Assembly: GCA_038889235.1 (NCBI GenBank) | Contig: JAWAHN010000003.1 | Coordinates: 239,703-303,702 of the forward strand | Length of the DNA: 64,000 nt | Direction: 5' to 3' | DNA from: Candidatus Jordarchaeales archaeon | GTDB lineage: Archaea > Asgardarchaeota > Jordiarchaeia > Jordiarchaeales > Freyrarchaeaceae | In this document: piece after piece, positions 37,588 through 46,425 of the stretch | Numbering within the stretch: position 1 is the first letter of the stretch | How the letters are laid out: each line of letters begins with the position of its first letter | Notes under the pieces: generated by a model | Database searches by the model: none | The model's input: the letters and a program-made list of their open reading frames with translations, nothing else | What the model was told of the DNA's origin: nothing | Program-made: the position numbers and the translations under genes

Positions 37588-38334
37588 TTATTTTTTCCTG
37601 CGCGAAGTCAGAGGCTTCCTAAACACCGCGGTTATGTTCATCCCGACATAAGATGAAACACGGGATTCCTCCACTTTTGCCCAGTTTTTCTCGAAGAGTT
37701 TTAGTAAGCCTTCGGGTATGCGGAGCCAGCGGAGCTTCTTGATACCGGTTGCAGATATAGGCCACGAGCCCCACCCGGTTGTCTTCACGAGTTCTAGGTT
37801 GTAGCGCTTGGCGATCCTCTTCATGTCGAACACGCTGCAGCTCCGCTCCCATCCCATGGGCCAGCAGCCCAACGCCACTAAGAACGATTTGTAGATGTGG
37901 TAGAGGGAATACTTTTGGGGGGCGTCGATCACTATGAAGCCTCCACGCCTGGTGACGCGGATCTTCTCGCGAAGCAAGTTGTCCGGGTTTTTGAAGTGTT
38001 CTATTAGACCTTGGGAGAAAACCACGTCGAAGGACTCGTCTCTAAATGGGAGCAATTCACCGTCAGCCTGTTGGACATCTACCTCACTCCACTTGGATGC
38101 TATGATGTTTGAGGTCGCGTAGTCGACGGCGCATACGCGTGCGCCAAGCCTGGCAAGGTAGCCGCTGTCAACTCCGCTTCCGGCTCCAACCTCGAGCACC
38201 CTTAATCCCTTCAACTTGTAGTTGAAGAGTGGCAGTATTTGCCTTAAAATGTGGGTGTGCGGCTTGTCATTTGGCTTAGCAAGTAGGAAGAAAAAATGCC
38301 CAGTAGTCTTTGAGGCGGCGCCTGTAGCTTAGTT
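37588..38334 (-). CDS. Class I SAM-dependent methyltransferase with probable N-terminal frameshift
   Basis: The clear part starts LRVLEVGAGSGVDSGYLA (motif I), with AVDYATSNI, LPFRDESFDVVFSQGLIEHF and RRGGFIVIDAPQK after it. No good start codon precedes motif I closely: the TTG at 38214 is weak. Upstream in the same frame lie FFFLLAKPNDKPHTHILRQ and ILPLFNYK, which read like a genuine N-terminus. At the T6 run (38291-38296 on the plus strand) the sense jumps frame: the other frame gives SYRRRLKDYWAF, overlapping the 3' end of the radical SAM gene. I infer one missing or extra base there. Target probably the same glycan or lipid as its neighbours. Confidence 0.75.
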
Positions 38335-39948
38335 GTGCTTGTTCTTCTGCGCCTCTACTAGTGGGGCATACTTTCTCCTCAGTTCCTCGTTGGAGGCCCA
38401 ATTCCAGACTGCCACCCCGTTTTCTAACTTATAGCCTAGCAGACCCATGTCCATGTAGTATTTTATAAACGAGTGTACGAGCTCTAGCGGGATCTTCCCC
38501 TCTAGTCGGGCGACATCGAAGATCCTTTCCGCTAGGCGGAGCGCTGGGTCTGTTCCGTCATATTGTATTCGTCCGTAGCGCTCGATTAGGTCCCATTTGA
38601 GGAGGTGCCATGCAAGCTTCTGTTTGCGTCTTACTTTGAGCGCCTCCACTTCTTCTGGTGGTAGGAGCCCTTGGTCTGCCATCCTAAACCTCTTTTTCAG
38701 CTCCTGCATTATCGCCTTGTTGAACTCTCTGACCACCTTGTTCAGGTACTCCGCGCTTACCGCTTGTGTGTGCGCCACAGCCCTGTTAGCATCGTACTTT
38801 AACCAATTGTCTGTGAGTATGATTATTCCAAGCTCGTTCGCCCTCTCCCTCACCTCTGTCCCGGGGAATGGTGCTAAGAGGTGGAAGCCGTAGAACGGCC
38901 CGAGCTCTTCGGCGAACTTCATTGTCTGAGCTATGGTTTCCTTTGTTTCGCCGGGTAGCCCGAGTATGAACGAGGAGAGCACACCTATTCCGAGCTCCTT
39001 CGTCATCTTTACGGCTTCCCTGATCTCCTCCACGGTTATCCTCTTCTTGCACTTATCGAGGATGTCTTGGTTTCCGCTCTCGGTGCCGAACATTATGAAG
39101 TGACACCCGGCTTCCTTCATCTTCTCCAGTAGCTCCCTTGTCACTGTGTCGACTCTGGCGTTAGCACACCACTTGAACTTGAGACCCCTACTGATTATCT
39201 CGTCGCATATGGCGAAGGCGTGCTTGTGATTCAAAGTGAACGTGTCGTCCTCGAAAATTATCTCGTTAAACCCGTAGCCTAAAACCTCCTCTATCTCGTC
39301 TACGACGAGCTTCGGGTTCCTGAGCCTAACCCTTCTCCCCATCATCTTGGAGCCAACGCAGAATATGCACCTGTGGGGGCATCCTCTCCCGGTGATGAGA
39401 CTGCAGCCAGAGTGGTACGCGATGTACTTTGAGAGGGGGAGGAGGTGGCGTGCCGGGAACGGGAGCTCGTCTAGGTTCTCTATAAGCTTCCTGTCTCTGT
39501 TCCTCACTATTTCGCCATCCTCTCTGTAGGTTATCCCGTCGATGTCCTTGAAATCCCTCCCCTTAACTATGTCTAGCATGGTGTACTCTCCCTCTCCCCT
39601 AACCACGACGTCTATCCACGGCGACTCCTCAAGCGTTCGGACGTCGCTAAAAGTCACGTGCGGGCCGCCTATAACCGTTATAATGTCCTCGTTTACCTTC
39701 TTCACTAGCTTGAGTATTTTGGAGGCTATGGGGTAGTTCATTGTGACGGAATTGACGCCGACAACCTCCGGCTTGTATTCCTCGACCTTCCGGGTGACTT
39801 TATCATCAGAATACATTGAGACAAGGAGGTCTAGCACTTCAACCTCAAACCCGTTCTTCTCGATGACGGCGGCAATGTAAGTTAATCCCAGGGGGATTGT
39901 TGGGCACTCGGAGAACTTGTAAGGAGTGTTTATTAGTAGAGTTCTCAT
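38329..39948 (-). CDS. B12-binding radical SAM protein
   Basis: I start at the ATG of 39948 (RTLLINTPYKF), the normal N-terminus of the B12-binding domain; a longer frame begins at 39987. The ~539-residue protein has a cobalamin-binding domain in residues 1-135 (PEVVGVNSVTMNYP, VIGGPHVTF) and a radical SAM domain with GCPHRCIFC near residue 198, the CxxxCxxC cluster motif, followed by EIIFEDDTF and MFGTESGNQDIL. Such class B enzymes methylate unactivated carbon or phosphorus, or form rings and bonds in lipids. It sits among methyltransferases and glycosyltransferases. It would depend on the corrinoid pathway at 8.3-17.2 kb. Confidence 0.88.
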   Translation of the reverse strand: MRTLLINTPYKFSECPTIPLGLTYIAAVIEKNGFEVEVLDLLVSMYSDDKVTRKVEEYKPEVVGVNSVTMNYPIASKILKLVKKVNEDIITVIGGPHVTFSDVRTLEESPWIDVVVRGEGEYTMLDIVKGRDFKDIDGITYREDGEIVRNRDRKLIENLDELPFPARHLLPLSKYIAYHSGCSLITGRGCPHRCIFCVGSKMMGRRVRLRNPKLVVDEIEEVLGYGFNEIIFEDDTFTLNHKHAFAICDEIISRGLKFKWCANARVDTVTRELLEKMKEAGCHFIMFGTESGNQDILDKCKKRITVEEIREAVKMTKELGIGVLSSFILGLPGETKETIAQTMKFAEELGPFYGFHLLAPFPGTEVRERANELGIIILTDNWLKYDANRAVAHTQAVSAEYLNKVVREFNKAIMQELKKRFRMADQGLLPPEEVEALKVRRKQKLAWHLLKWDLIERYGRIQYDGTDPALRLAERIFDVARLEGKIPLELVHSFIKYYMDMGLLGYKLENGVAVWNWASNEELRRKYAPLVEAQKNKHN

Positions 39949-39994
39949 CAGACCACCCTTATCACTATTAAGGTCTCTTTTTCCCACATTTCAC

Positions 39995-40717
39995 TTAAAA
40001 TGTTTGCTGTCCATTGCCCCGTATTTTTTTGAGATAAAAGACCACGCTTTTCGGAAAAACATGGTTGAAAAGCTTTTCTATGAGCCTCAGCGGCTTAACA
40101 TGCGGGGAGTATATGAGGAGCACCCTCCAAAGGGAGGGGATTAATGCCTTCTCGTTGTCGAGCCCTGCCAAGCATCTTAGCAGCCAGTACACTGTGTGGA
40201 GAGCGTGCTCGTAGCACTTCCTTGCGAGGCTCAGCCCTCCATCCTCAAGTTTCTCCAGCAACCTCTCCTCCCTGTATATCTTTATGTGTCCTCCTGGGCT
40301 CCTAAAGTACTTCGCCGATAGTCTGCCGTACAGCCTTTCAGACGACCTCGTGGGCACGCTTACGGCGACTATCCCCTTGTCATCTAAAACGCGCACAAGC
40401 TCACGTATAGCCTCCCTGTCCTCCCTTATGTGCTCCAGCACCTCCGTGCATATCACCTTGGTGAAGGACTGCTCCTTGAACGGTAGCTTGCGCACGTCAC
40501 CCCGCACTATGTCCGCGTGCGCCCTCAGCTCCCCTTTATGATTCATTAGTTTCACGACGAAAAGTACTTTCAACAAGTCTATGCGTGAGACGTCCAGAGC
40601 AACTATGCGGCACGGCATCTTGGCTATTGAGAGAGTGTGCCTCCCGTCTCCGCAGCCGGCGTCGAGCACAGTGTCCTTCTCTCTTATCCTGAATATGTTA
40701 AGGTCTATGGTCAGCAT
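39995..40717 (-). CDS. Class I SAM-dependent methyltransferase
   Basis: The 240-residue protein has motif I TVLDAGCGDGRHTLSIA at ~residue 15, IVALDVSRIDLL, LPFKEQSFTKVICTEVLEHI and DDKGIVAVSVPTRSS. It is of the methyltransf_11 type. The start overlaps the 3' end of the upstream glycosyltransferase gene by 20 bp, so they are one transcript. It probably modifies the glycan or lipid made by the same cluster. Confidence 0.85.
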   Translation of the reverse strand: MLTIDLNIFRIREKDTVLDAGCGDGRHTLSIAKMPCRIVALDVSRIDLLKVLFVVKLMNHKGELRAHADIVRGDVRKLPFKEQSFTKVICTEVLEHIREDREAIRELVRVLDDKGIVAVSVPTRSSERLYGRLSAKYFRSPGGHIKIYREERLLEKLEDGGLSLARKCYEHALHTVYWLLRCLAGLDNEKALIPSLWRVLLIYSPHVKPLRLIEKLFNHVFPKSVVFYLKKIRGNGQQTF

Positions 40718-41942
40718 CTAGAACCTCCATGTAGACTTTCTCCAGCTCTTTAGCTGCTTTCTCCCATGTGAAGAGGCGCTCAACTCTCTCCCTTCCCTTC
40801 GCGCCCATGCGTGCCCTCAGCTCCTCGTCTTCTAGGAGCCGAGCAGCGGCTTCAGCTAGCTTCTTCCAGTTTCCCGGCTCCACGAGTATCCCGGTAACAC
40901 CGTCCTCGACGACTTCAGGGAGCGCGCCCACCCTGAAGCCTACGACCGGCTTCCCGCAAGCCATTGCCTCGACCGCTACAAAGCAGAATCCTTCGAACAT
41001 CGATGACAGCATGACGAGGTCTGAGCTGGCGTACTGCCGGGCTAGCTCCTCTATCGTGAGGAAGCCTGTGAAGGAAACGTCATCCTGCAAGCCGTACTCT
41101 TTTATGAATGGAGGGGCGATCCCTTCCTCCTTGAACTTGTCGACAATGGTGAGCTTCACGTTGAGCCCCAGCTCTTCCTTCATATACTTGACAGCTCTCA
41201 GCAGGAGTCCTATGCCCTTAACCCTGTTGTCTGTGTTCCCCACGAAGAGCAACTTGTAGTAGTCTCCGTCCCTGCTACCTCCATCCATTGGCCTGAAAAC
41301 GTTTACGTCTACACCGTTGTATATGACCTTTATCTTTCTCTCTGGAACCTTGAAGTACTTTGTGATGCTTCTCGCCGACGTCTTAGAGACGGTTATCACT
41401 TTGTCCATGAAGTTGGCGACTATCGTCTGCATGAACATCGGGTAGAATATGATCTGCTTGAATCGCTCCTTAGTCGTCCTTGCAAGTCTCATCGCCATTA
41501 TCCTGTCTATGGGCAGGGGGTGGTGGATTGTCGCGAGCACCGGGGTGTTTAGAGCCTTCATGAGGATCAAGCCGTACCCAAGGCACTGGTTGTCGTGTAT
41601 TAAGTCAAACTTTTCCTTCCTTATCAGCTCCTTAACCTTGAAGAACGACCTTATGCTGAAGCTGAACATCTCAGGGAATATACCTATTCTAGCCAGCGTG
41701 TACTCGTAAGCTGAGAGAAGAGAGAAGTTTTCCGTGGTCAGCCGCTCCCCGCTGAACTCGCTAAACTGTGGAGTCTTGATTTTGTGCACCACGGCCCAGT
41801 CCATCTCGAACGGGTAGGGTGGGCCGACAATCACGTGAACTTCGTGTCCAAGCCTTGCAAGCTCGCGGGAAACGTAGTAGAGGTATACTCCCTGCCCGCC
41901 GCAGCTCATACTACCCCTGTAGCTCAGGAGGCAGATCTTCAT
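40698..41942 (-). CDS. GT4-family glycosyltransferase
   Basis: The 414-residue protein has two Rossmann halves. The N-terminus is KICLLSYRGSMSCGGQGVYL, with the glycine-rich acceptor loop. The C-terminal half has VIYNGVDVNVFRP, LLFVGN and the nucleotide-sugar EX7E motif in SSMFEGFCFVAVEAMACGKP. It is a retaining GT-B enzyme that transfers a hexose-type sugar from NDP-sugar. Its ATG overlaps the stop of the upstream GT gene (ATGA). Confidence 0.9.
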   Translation of the reverse strand: MKICLLSYRGSMSCGGQGVYLYYVSRELARLGHEVHVIVGPPYPFEMDWAVVHKIKTPQFSEFSGERLTTENFSLLSAYEYTLARIGIFPEMFSFSIRSFFKVKELIRKEKFDLIHDNQCLGYGLILMKALNTPVLATIHHPLPIDRIMAMRLARTTKERFKQIIFYPMFMQTIVANFMDKVITVSKTSARSITKYFKVPERKIKVIYNGVDVNVFRPMDGGSRDGDYYKLLFVGNTDNRVKGIGLLLRAVKYMKEELGLNVKLTIVDKFKEEGIAPPFIKEYGLQDDVSFTGFLTIEELARQYASSDLVMLSSMFEGFCFVAVEAMACGKPVVGFRVGALPEVVEDGVTGILVEPGNWKKLAEAAARLLEDEELRARMGAKGRERVERLFTWEKAAKELEKVYMEVLDADHRP

Positions 41943-43207
41943 TTTCGCCTCTCCATAGCCTCTTTAAAGATGTTTAGGTACTTTTTCACAGCTATCTTGA
42001 CATTAAACTTTTCCTCCGCGATTCTCCTGGCTGCGAGCCCCATGCGGCTTCTGAGCGCCTTGTTTGACAAGAGGCGTATTATCCTGTCTGCGAACGCCTC
42101 TACGTCACCGGGCGGGACCAGAAACCCGTTAACACCGTCCTCTATTTGGACGCTGACCCCGCCGACGTTATAGGCGACGACCGGTCTCCCGGAGGCCATG
42201 GCTTCTGTTATGGCCAGCCCGAAGCCCTCCATCTTCGACGGTAAAACCACCACGTCAGCCATCTTGTACGCTTTAGGGAGCAGCTCGGGCGGCAGGTATC
42301 CTGTGAATATGACGTCCTCCTTCAACCCCAACTCCTCAACGAGATTGAAAATCTTCTCTTTGCGTTCATCCCTAATGCCTAGCACGTTCTCGCTCAGGGA
42401 GCCGTTGCCGACGCATACTAGGTTAGCCCACCTCCTCGCCTCCTTGACTATGGTGAAGGCTTTTAGGAGGTCGTCGTGGCTCTTGACGGGGTCTATGCGG
42501 GCGACGCAGAGCACGACCTCGCCGTCGGCGGGTATTCCCAGTTCCTCCTTGAACTTTTCGCCCTCAGAGTTCGGGATGTTGAAGCGGTCGACGTCAACGA
42601 AAGGGTGAATGCATTTTATCTTCCTTCTCGGAACTCCGAGTCTTTCGGCGTGCTTAACGTAGGCTTGCGTCGAAAACACTACGGCGTCACACTTGCTCAG
42701 CCGCTTGGCCACCATCGACCCCAGTTTTTCCCCCATTTTTTCGGTGAAGGGCACATGCCACGTGTAGACGAGGGGGGCGCCTGCCTGAAGGAAGTCAGGG
42801 ACGAAGAAGACCTGCCAGTCGTGAACGTTGATCACGTCGAACGGATCCAGTTCGTGGAGCTCGTCAATCTTAGAGGCGATAAGCTTAGAGAAGGACTGGA
42901 ATACGTCAAACCCCTCCCAGCTCCACTCCCCCTCAGTTTTCAAGCCGTGAATCTGTTCGTAAAGGTTCTCTTTAAAAAAAGCATACTTTTCCCATTCGGC
43001 GGCTTTATCAAAACCCACCCTGTAAACCTTAATACCCTCGATAACTTCAAAGCTTGGGATGGGGGGTTTTCCCAAGTGTACTTCGGTCACATCAACACCA
43101 TACTTTAAGAGCTCACGTGTGAGGTAGTAAAGGTAGTAGGAGACACCGCCGGCAAAGGGGTAAAACGACTGGCTGCCAATACATATTCTAAGTGCTCCGT
43201 CCAACAT
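41939..43207 (-). CDS. GT4-family glycosyltransferase
   Basis: I set the start at the ATG of 43207 behind GGATGGAGAG; an upstream frame to 43252 adds residues unlike the family. The ~422-residue protein begins near RICIGSQSFYPFAGGVSYYL, a GT4 acceptor loop. FDVINVHDWQVFF lies near residue 120 and the C-terminal EX7E site is in SKMEGFGLAITEAMASGRP. It is the first gene of the six-gene glycan/methylation operon that runs down to 36720. Confidence 0.9.
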   Translation of the reverse strand: MLDGALRICIGSQSFYPFAGGVSYYLYYLTRELLKYGVDVTEVHLGKPPIPSFEVIEGIKVYRVGFDKAAEWEKYAFFKENLYEQIHGLKTEGEWSWEGFDVFQSFSKLIASKIDELHELDPFDVINVHDWQVFFVPDFLQAGAPLVYTWHVPFTEKMGEKLGSMVAKRLSKCDAVVFSTQAYVKHAERLGVPRRKIKCIHPFVDVDRFNIPNSEGEKFKEELGIPADGEVVLCVARIDPVKSHDDLLKAFTIVKEARRWANLVCVGNGSLSENVLGIRDERKEKIFNLVEELGLKEDVIFTGYLPPELLPKAYKMADVVVLPSKMEGFGLAITEAMASGRPVVAYNVGGVSVQIEDGVNGFLVPPGDVEAFADRIIRLLSNKALRSRMGLAARRIAEEKFNVKIAVKKYLNIFKEAMERRK

Positions 43208-43594
43208 AAGCTCTCCATCCTTTTCCGCGACAACGGCAAAAATAAAATCCACTACCTTAAATTTAAGAATTACCGTTCCACAAAGTGCCCGGTCCCTCTG
43301 AGACTAGCGGCAGCTCTAGAGAAGGTGGCCAGTTAGGCTGCGTGAGACGTGAAAGCCAGCGCAGTTTCCTGAACAAGTTAAAGTGTAAGGGTGACCAGAG
43401 GAGATGGGAACTCACCGAGGGGCTTTGTCTAGACAAAGAGTAACTTTAAGTCGCTTGAAACAAGGAAGTTAAGACCGCTTCTGTAATTGGACGGGTACAA
43501 GGAAGTTGGCTTCCCGGTAGGGCTTCAGTGAAACTATCACTCGTTTAAAAATTTGAGAGAGCGGTGAAATTTTTCTCGTGTAGGGGTGGGATGC
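43208..43594. other. Divergent intergenic region, unexplained GC-rich part
   Basis: Positions ~43280-43440 are GC-rich and not coding, with a short hairpin-like GGTGA...TCACC at about 43391-43417. It could hold a small RNA, but no known tRNA, RNase P or SRP motif is present. 43545-43555 (TTTAAAAATTT) may be the TATA element for the endonuclease gene. Confidence 0.4.
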
Positions 43595-44254
43595 TTGAAC
43601 CAAGATGAGGTGAAGGGGGCTCTGGCGGCTATAGAGAGACTTTACGGCGGTCCTGAAGAGTGGTGGAGGGGGCTTTCAGCTTTCGAAATACTCGTCGCGA
43701 CGATAATATCGCAGAACACTAATAGCAAGAACACGAGCGCCGCCTTCAAAAGGCTTAGAGGACGCTTCAACGTGAGCCCGGAAGTGTTAGCAGTCGCCCC
43801 CCTTGAGGAGCTTGAGGAGTGCTTGAGGCCAGCTGGCCTCTATAAAGTGAAGGCTAAGAGGATTAAGGAGGTTTCAACACTTCTTTCAGCGAGGGAGGGG
43901 GGACTAGAGGCCATTCTAGAGAAGCCGCTGGATGAGGCTCGAAGAGAGCTTATGAGCCTACCGGGAGTTGGGTGGAAGACAGCAGACGTTGTCCTGAGCT
44001 TCGCTGCGGGTAGGGCGACCTTCCCAGTGGATACGCACATTGCAAGGATAGCGAAGAGGTGGGGGATTGTCAGCGAGAAAGCAGGCTACGAGGAGATAAG
44101 CGAAGCATTTAAGAAAGTCGTGGGTGAGGGAGAGAGGAAAAAGATCCACCTTATGCTGATAAGGTTCGGGAGAGAGTACTGTACAGCCAGATCCCCGAAG
44201 TGCGACAAGTGCCCCGTTAAGCCACCGTGCAAGGGCGTGGCAACAAGAGCATGA
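43595..44254 (+). CDS. nth: Endonuclease III-like DNA glycosylase/AP lyase with Fe-S cluster
   Basis: The TTG at 43595 follows GGGGTGGG; a GTG at 43586 is possible. About 219 residues. The helix-hairpin-helix is LPGVGWKTADVVLSF near residue 125, with the catalytic lysine in GWKTA, and the catalytic aspartate is in FPVDTHIARIAKRWG. The C-terminus has C-x6-C-x2-C-x5-C (YCTARSPKCDKCPVKPPC), the 4Fe-4S loop. It removes oxidised pyrimidines and nicks the strand in base-excision repair. It is complete. Confidence 0.93.
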   Translation: MNQDEVKGALAAIERLYGGPEEWWRGLSAFEILVATIISQNTNSKNTSAAFKRLRGRFNVSPEVLAVAPLEELEECLRPAGLYKVKAKRIKEVSTLLSAREGGLEAILEKPLDEARRELMSLPGVGWKTADVVLSFAAGRATFPVDTHIARIAKRWGIVSEKAGYEEISEAFKKVVGEGERKKIHLMLIRFGREYCTARSPKCDKCPVKPPCKGVATRA

Positions 44255-44339
44255 AGTCGCGAGAAATGACGAAAGCCAACTTAATGATGGCGAAAAGTTC
44301 AAACAAAACCCGTATCTTTTAACGTAGAACATAATTTAT

Positions 44340-44356
44340 ATTACAAAAAATACAAT
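44340..44356. promoter_or_regulatory. Shared 17-bp motif, copy A
   Basis: ATTACAAAAAATACAAT. It matches 47133-47149 at 16 of 17 bases and holds two TACAA units 9 bp apart. It lies upstream of the small Cys-bearing/roadblock pair, close to TATA-like AT-rich sequence. Confidence 0.5.
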
Positions 44357-44450
44357 TATCAATAAATATTTACCAAAAGATATATAACGAAGCATGCACT
44401 TGGTGTATTGCAACGCCCTAGGTGGGGCGTTAACACCGGCGGTGGATCTG

Positions 44451-44912
44451 ATGTCCCTAATAAACCCGCTTTACAATGCGATATGCTTTGGCACTCTCAT
44501 GAGCGCTATAGACAAGATAGGAATTCCACTCCCACTAGTGGCAAGGCAGGCTTCGGAGATACTAGCCCCGATAGTCAAAGACCTTGCAAAGACCATTTTG
44601 GGAAATGAAAAACTTCCGGAAAAATTGAGTGAGTTAATGAGTTTTGCAAAGGAAGTCTTGGAGCGCAACGGTGTAGCAGAAAAAATAGAAATGAGAATTA
44701 CTGAAAGCCAGGTTAAAATGAGAATTTTAAGGTGTATGTATCTTGACGTCGCCGGTTTCAGTAAGACTTTGGGTTATAGTGCATGTCCGATCTGCCTTTA
44801 CGTGTTAATGTTTGCTGCAGCTCTTAGCGCAATAAAACTGGCAGAAGTCTCTAAAGCAACGTTCGAAAATAACGGCAGCGAGTGCAACATAGAGCTAACC
44901 CTACTAGTTTGA
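44451..44912 (+). CDS. Small Cys-bearing protein, roadblock partner, function unknown
   Basis: I prefer the ATG at 44451, behind GGTGG, giving 153 residues; the frame is open from an ATG at 44394. The N-terminal ~100 residues are helical and amphipathic. The last ~70 hold LRCMYLDVAGF, SACPICLYV and ECNIELTLL: four cysteines, one CxxC. That layout resembles small ligand- or metal-sensing domains such as V4R, but I cannot confirm it. It lies 23 bp upstream of the roadblock gene and is probably co-transcribed with it. The upstream motif at 44340-44356 recurs before the winged-helix gene at 47115. Confidence 0.6.
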   Translation: MSLINPLYNAICFGTLMSAIDKIGIPLPLVARQASEILAPIVKDLAKTILGNEKLPEKLSELMSFAKEVLERNGVAEKIEMRITESQVKMRILRCMYLDVAGFSKTLGYSACPICLYVLMFAAALSAIKLAEVSKATFENNGSECNIELTLLV

Positions 44913-44935
44913 AAGTATCTTGGAGGTGGAGTGTT

Positions 44936-45316
44936 TTGTCTAAGAGGTGGCGTGAGGAGTTGGAGAAAATCCTTAAGGAGATGGAGGCGGGCGACCCGGA
45001 TGTTGAGGCTTCGGCTATTGTTAGGACTGATGGGCTCGTTATGGCTTCAGCCCTACCGAAGAGTGCAGACGAAGGACTAATAGCGGCGATGAGCGCAGCA
45101 ATACTAAACATAGGCTCAAGAGCACTAAGCGAACTAGCAAAAGGAGAACTAGAAAAAATAATCGTCAGCGGAAACAAAGGAGACATAACAATAATAGGAG
45201 TCGGAAAAGAGGCCGTTCTCTCGGCCATAACGAGGCCGGGGGCAAACATAGGACTACTGCTCGTCGAAATGGCGAGGGCAAAGGAGAAAGTGCAATCCTT
45301 ACTAAAATCAATGTAA
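44936..45316 (+). CDS. Roadblock/LC7-domain protein
   Basis: The TTG at 44936 sits six bases after GGAGGTGGA. The 126-residue protein has the roadblock fold: ELEKILKEMEAGDPDVEASAI, then VRTDGLVMASAL, AAILNIGSRALSELAKGELEKI, and GDITIIGVGKEAVLSAI. In archaea and bacteria such proteins regulate small Ras-like GTPases or act as dimeric adaptors. No GTPase lies next to it. The adjoining Cys-bearing protein may be its input domain. Confidence 0.85.
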   Translation: MSKRWREELEKILKEMEAGDPDVEASAIVRTDGLVMASALPKSADEGLIAAMSAAILNIGSRALSELAKGELEKIIVSGNKGDITIIGVGKEAVLSAITRPGANIGLLLVEMARAKEKVQSLLKSM

Positions 45317-45491
45317 GGCAGAAAGAGGGAGCCCGCAAACGTGTTCATTTCCCTTCAGCTTCTTTCCCTCTTTTTTAAATTAAAAAGTTGCTGCTGTTCT
45401 CTTTTTGTGCTGTAAGTGTCATGGTGCCCCCTGGGTTTTCCTCAACCTTTTTATTGTTGTTGTATGCCACTTGTAAGTGGGAGGTGGGTGC

Positions 45492-46136
45492 TTGGTTAGG
45501 GTTAAATGGTGGGGTCACGCGTGTTTCGAGATAAAGGGGAGTAGCGTCACTGTTGTCACTGACCCTCACGGTGGCACTGTTGGTTTACCTGAGCCTGAAG
45601 CTAAGGGCGACTTAGTTTTGGCCTCCCACGACCACTTCGACCACGCTACTGGGATAGACAGGGTGAAAGCAAAGGGGGGCGAGGCGCTCATAGGCTTCAC
45701 GGGGGAGAAAGTTGTTAAGGGTGTTCCCGTTAAGGGGATAGCTTCGTACCATGATCCCAGGAAGGGCTCCCTTAGGGGGAAGAACAGCATATATGTGTTT
45801 ACAGTTGACAATGTGCGTTTCTGCCACTTGGGAGACCTGGGACATGTGCCGACCGACGACCAGGTTAGGGAGATCGGCGAGGTGGACGTCCTATTTATAC
45901 CGGTTGGCGGCGTCTACACGATAGACGCTAAGGAGGCTAGTGAGACAATCAAGAAGGTGAAAGCAAAGGTTGTTGTGCCGATGCATTACAAGGTGCCGAA
46001 GCTCAACCTCAACATAGGAGGAGTCGAGGAGTTCATTAGGGACAAGAAGAACGTGAAGAGGATAGGCGGGCCCGAGTTCGAGGTTGAAGCCGGAAAACTG
46101 CCCGCGGAACAGGAGATATGGGTCTTAAGCTTCTAA
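45492..46136 (+). CDS. MBL-fold metal-dependent hydrolase (UPF0173-like)
   Basis: I set the TTG at 45492, behind GGGAGGTGG. The ~214-residue protein begins VKWWGHACFEIKG, the UPF0173 N-terminus. The metal motif HxHxDH is SHDHFDHATG near residue 48. Later ligands lie in CHLGDLGHVPT and VVPMHYKVP. It is a zinc-type hydrolase of unknown substrate, common in archaea. It stands alone between convergent units. Confidence 0.88.
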   Translation: MVRVKWWGHACFEIKGSSVTVVTDPHGGTVGLPEPEAKGDLVLASHDHFDHATGIDRVKAKGGEALIGFTGEKVVKGVPVKGIASYHDPRKGSLRGKNSIYVFTVDNVRFCHLGDLGHVPTDDQVREIGEVDVLFIPVGGVYTIDAKEASETIKKVKAKVVVPMHYKVPKLNLNIGGVEEFIRDKKNVKRIGGPEFEVEAGKLPAEQEIWVLSF

Positions 46137-46165
46137 ACCCCCCTTTTTCCGTGGGCTCATCTAGG

Positions 46166-46423
46166 CTATTTTGGTAGAAGTTTTTCGAGAACCGTTCTCC
46201 CCTTATTTGACAGGGTTATTTTTCCTTCGTCTTCCTCGACGAGCCCCAATTCCTTTAGCGTGTTAAACTTGGATTTAGCCACACGCTCGTTTAGGCCGGA
46301 GACTCTCACCACTTCCTCTATAGTCGTGGCGCCCATGTGTATTGCGATGAGCAGCTTGACGCCACCTTCTCCTATCAGGATTGCGGCTTCGACGCCATAC
46401 AGGCGTTTACCCATCAACATCAC
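46166..46423 (-). CDS. Small winged-helix regulator
   Basis: The 85-residue protein has an ATG start region with several Met codons (46423 to 46414). Its helix-turn-helix spans ATTIEEVVRVSGLNERVAKS and the wing is DEGKITLSNKG, as in ArsR/MarR-like transcription factors. It starts 2 bp after the stop of the larger winged-helix gene, so both come from one transcript. Confidence 0.8.
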   Translation of the reverse strand: MMLMGKRLYGVEAAILIGEGGVKLLIAIHMGATTIEEVVRVSGLNERVAKSKFNTLKELGLVEEDEGKITLSNKGRTVLEKLLPK

Positions 46424-46425
46424 TT

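Noticed and set aside
43280-43440. Possible structured RNA between the GT4 and endonuclease genes
   Set aside because: GC-rich with small hairpins, but I find none of the conserved elements of tRNA, RNase P, SRP or C/D-box RNAs. Kept only as an unexplained stretch.
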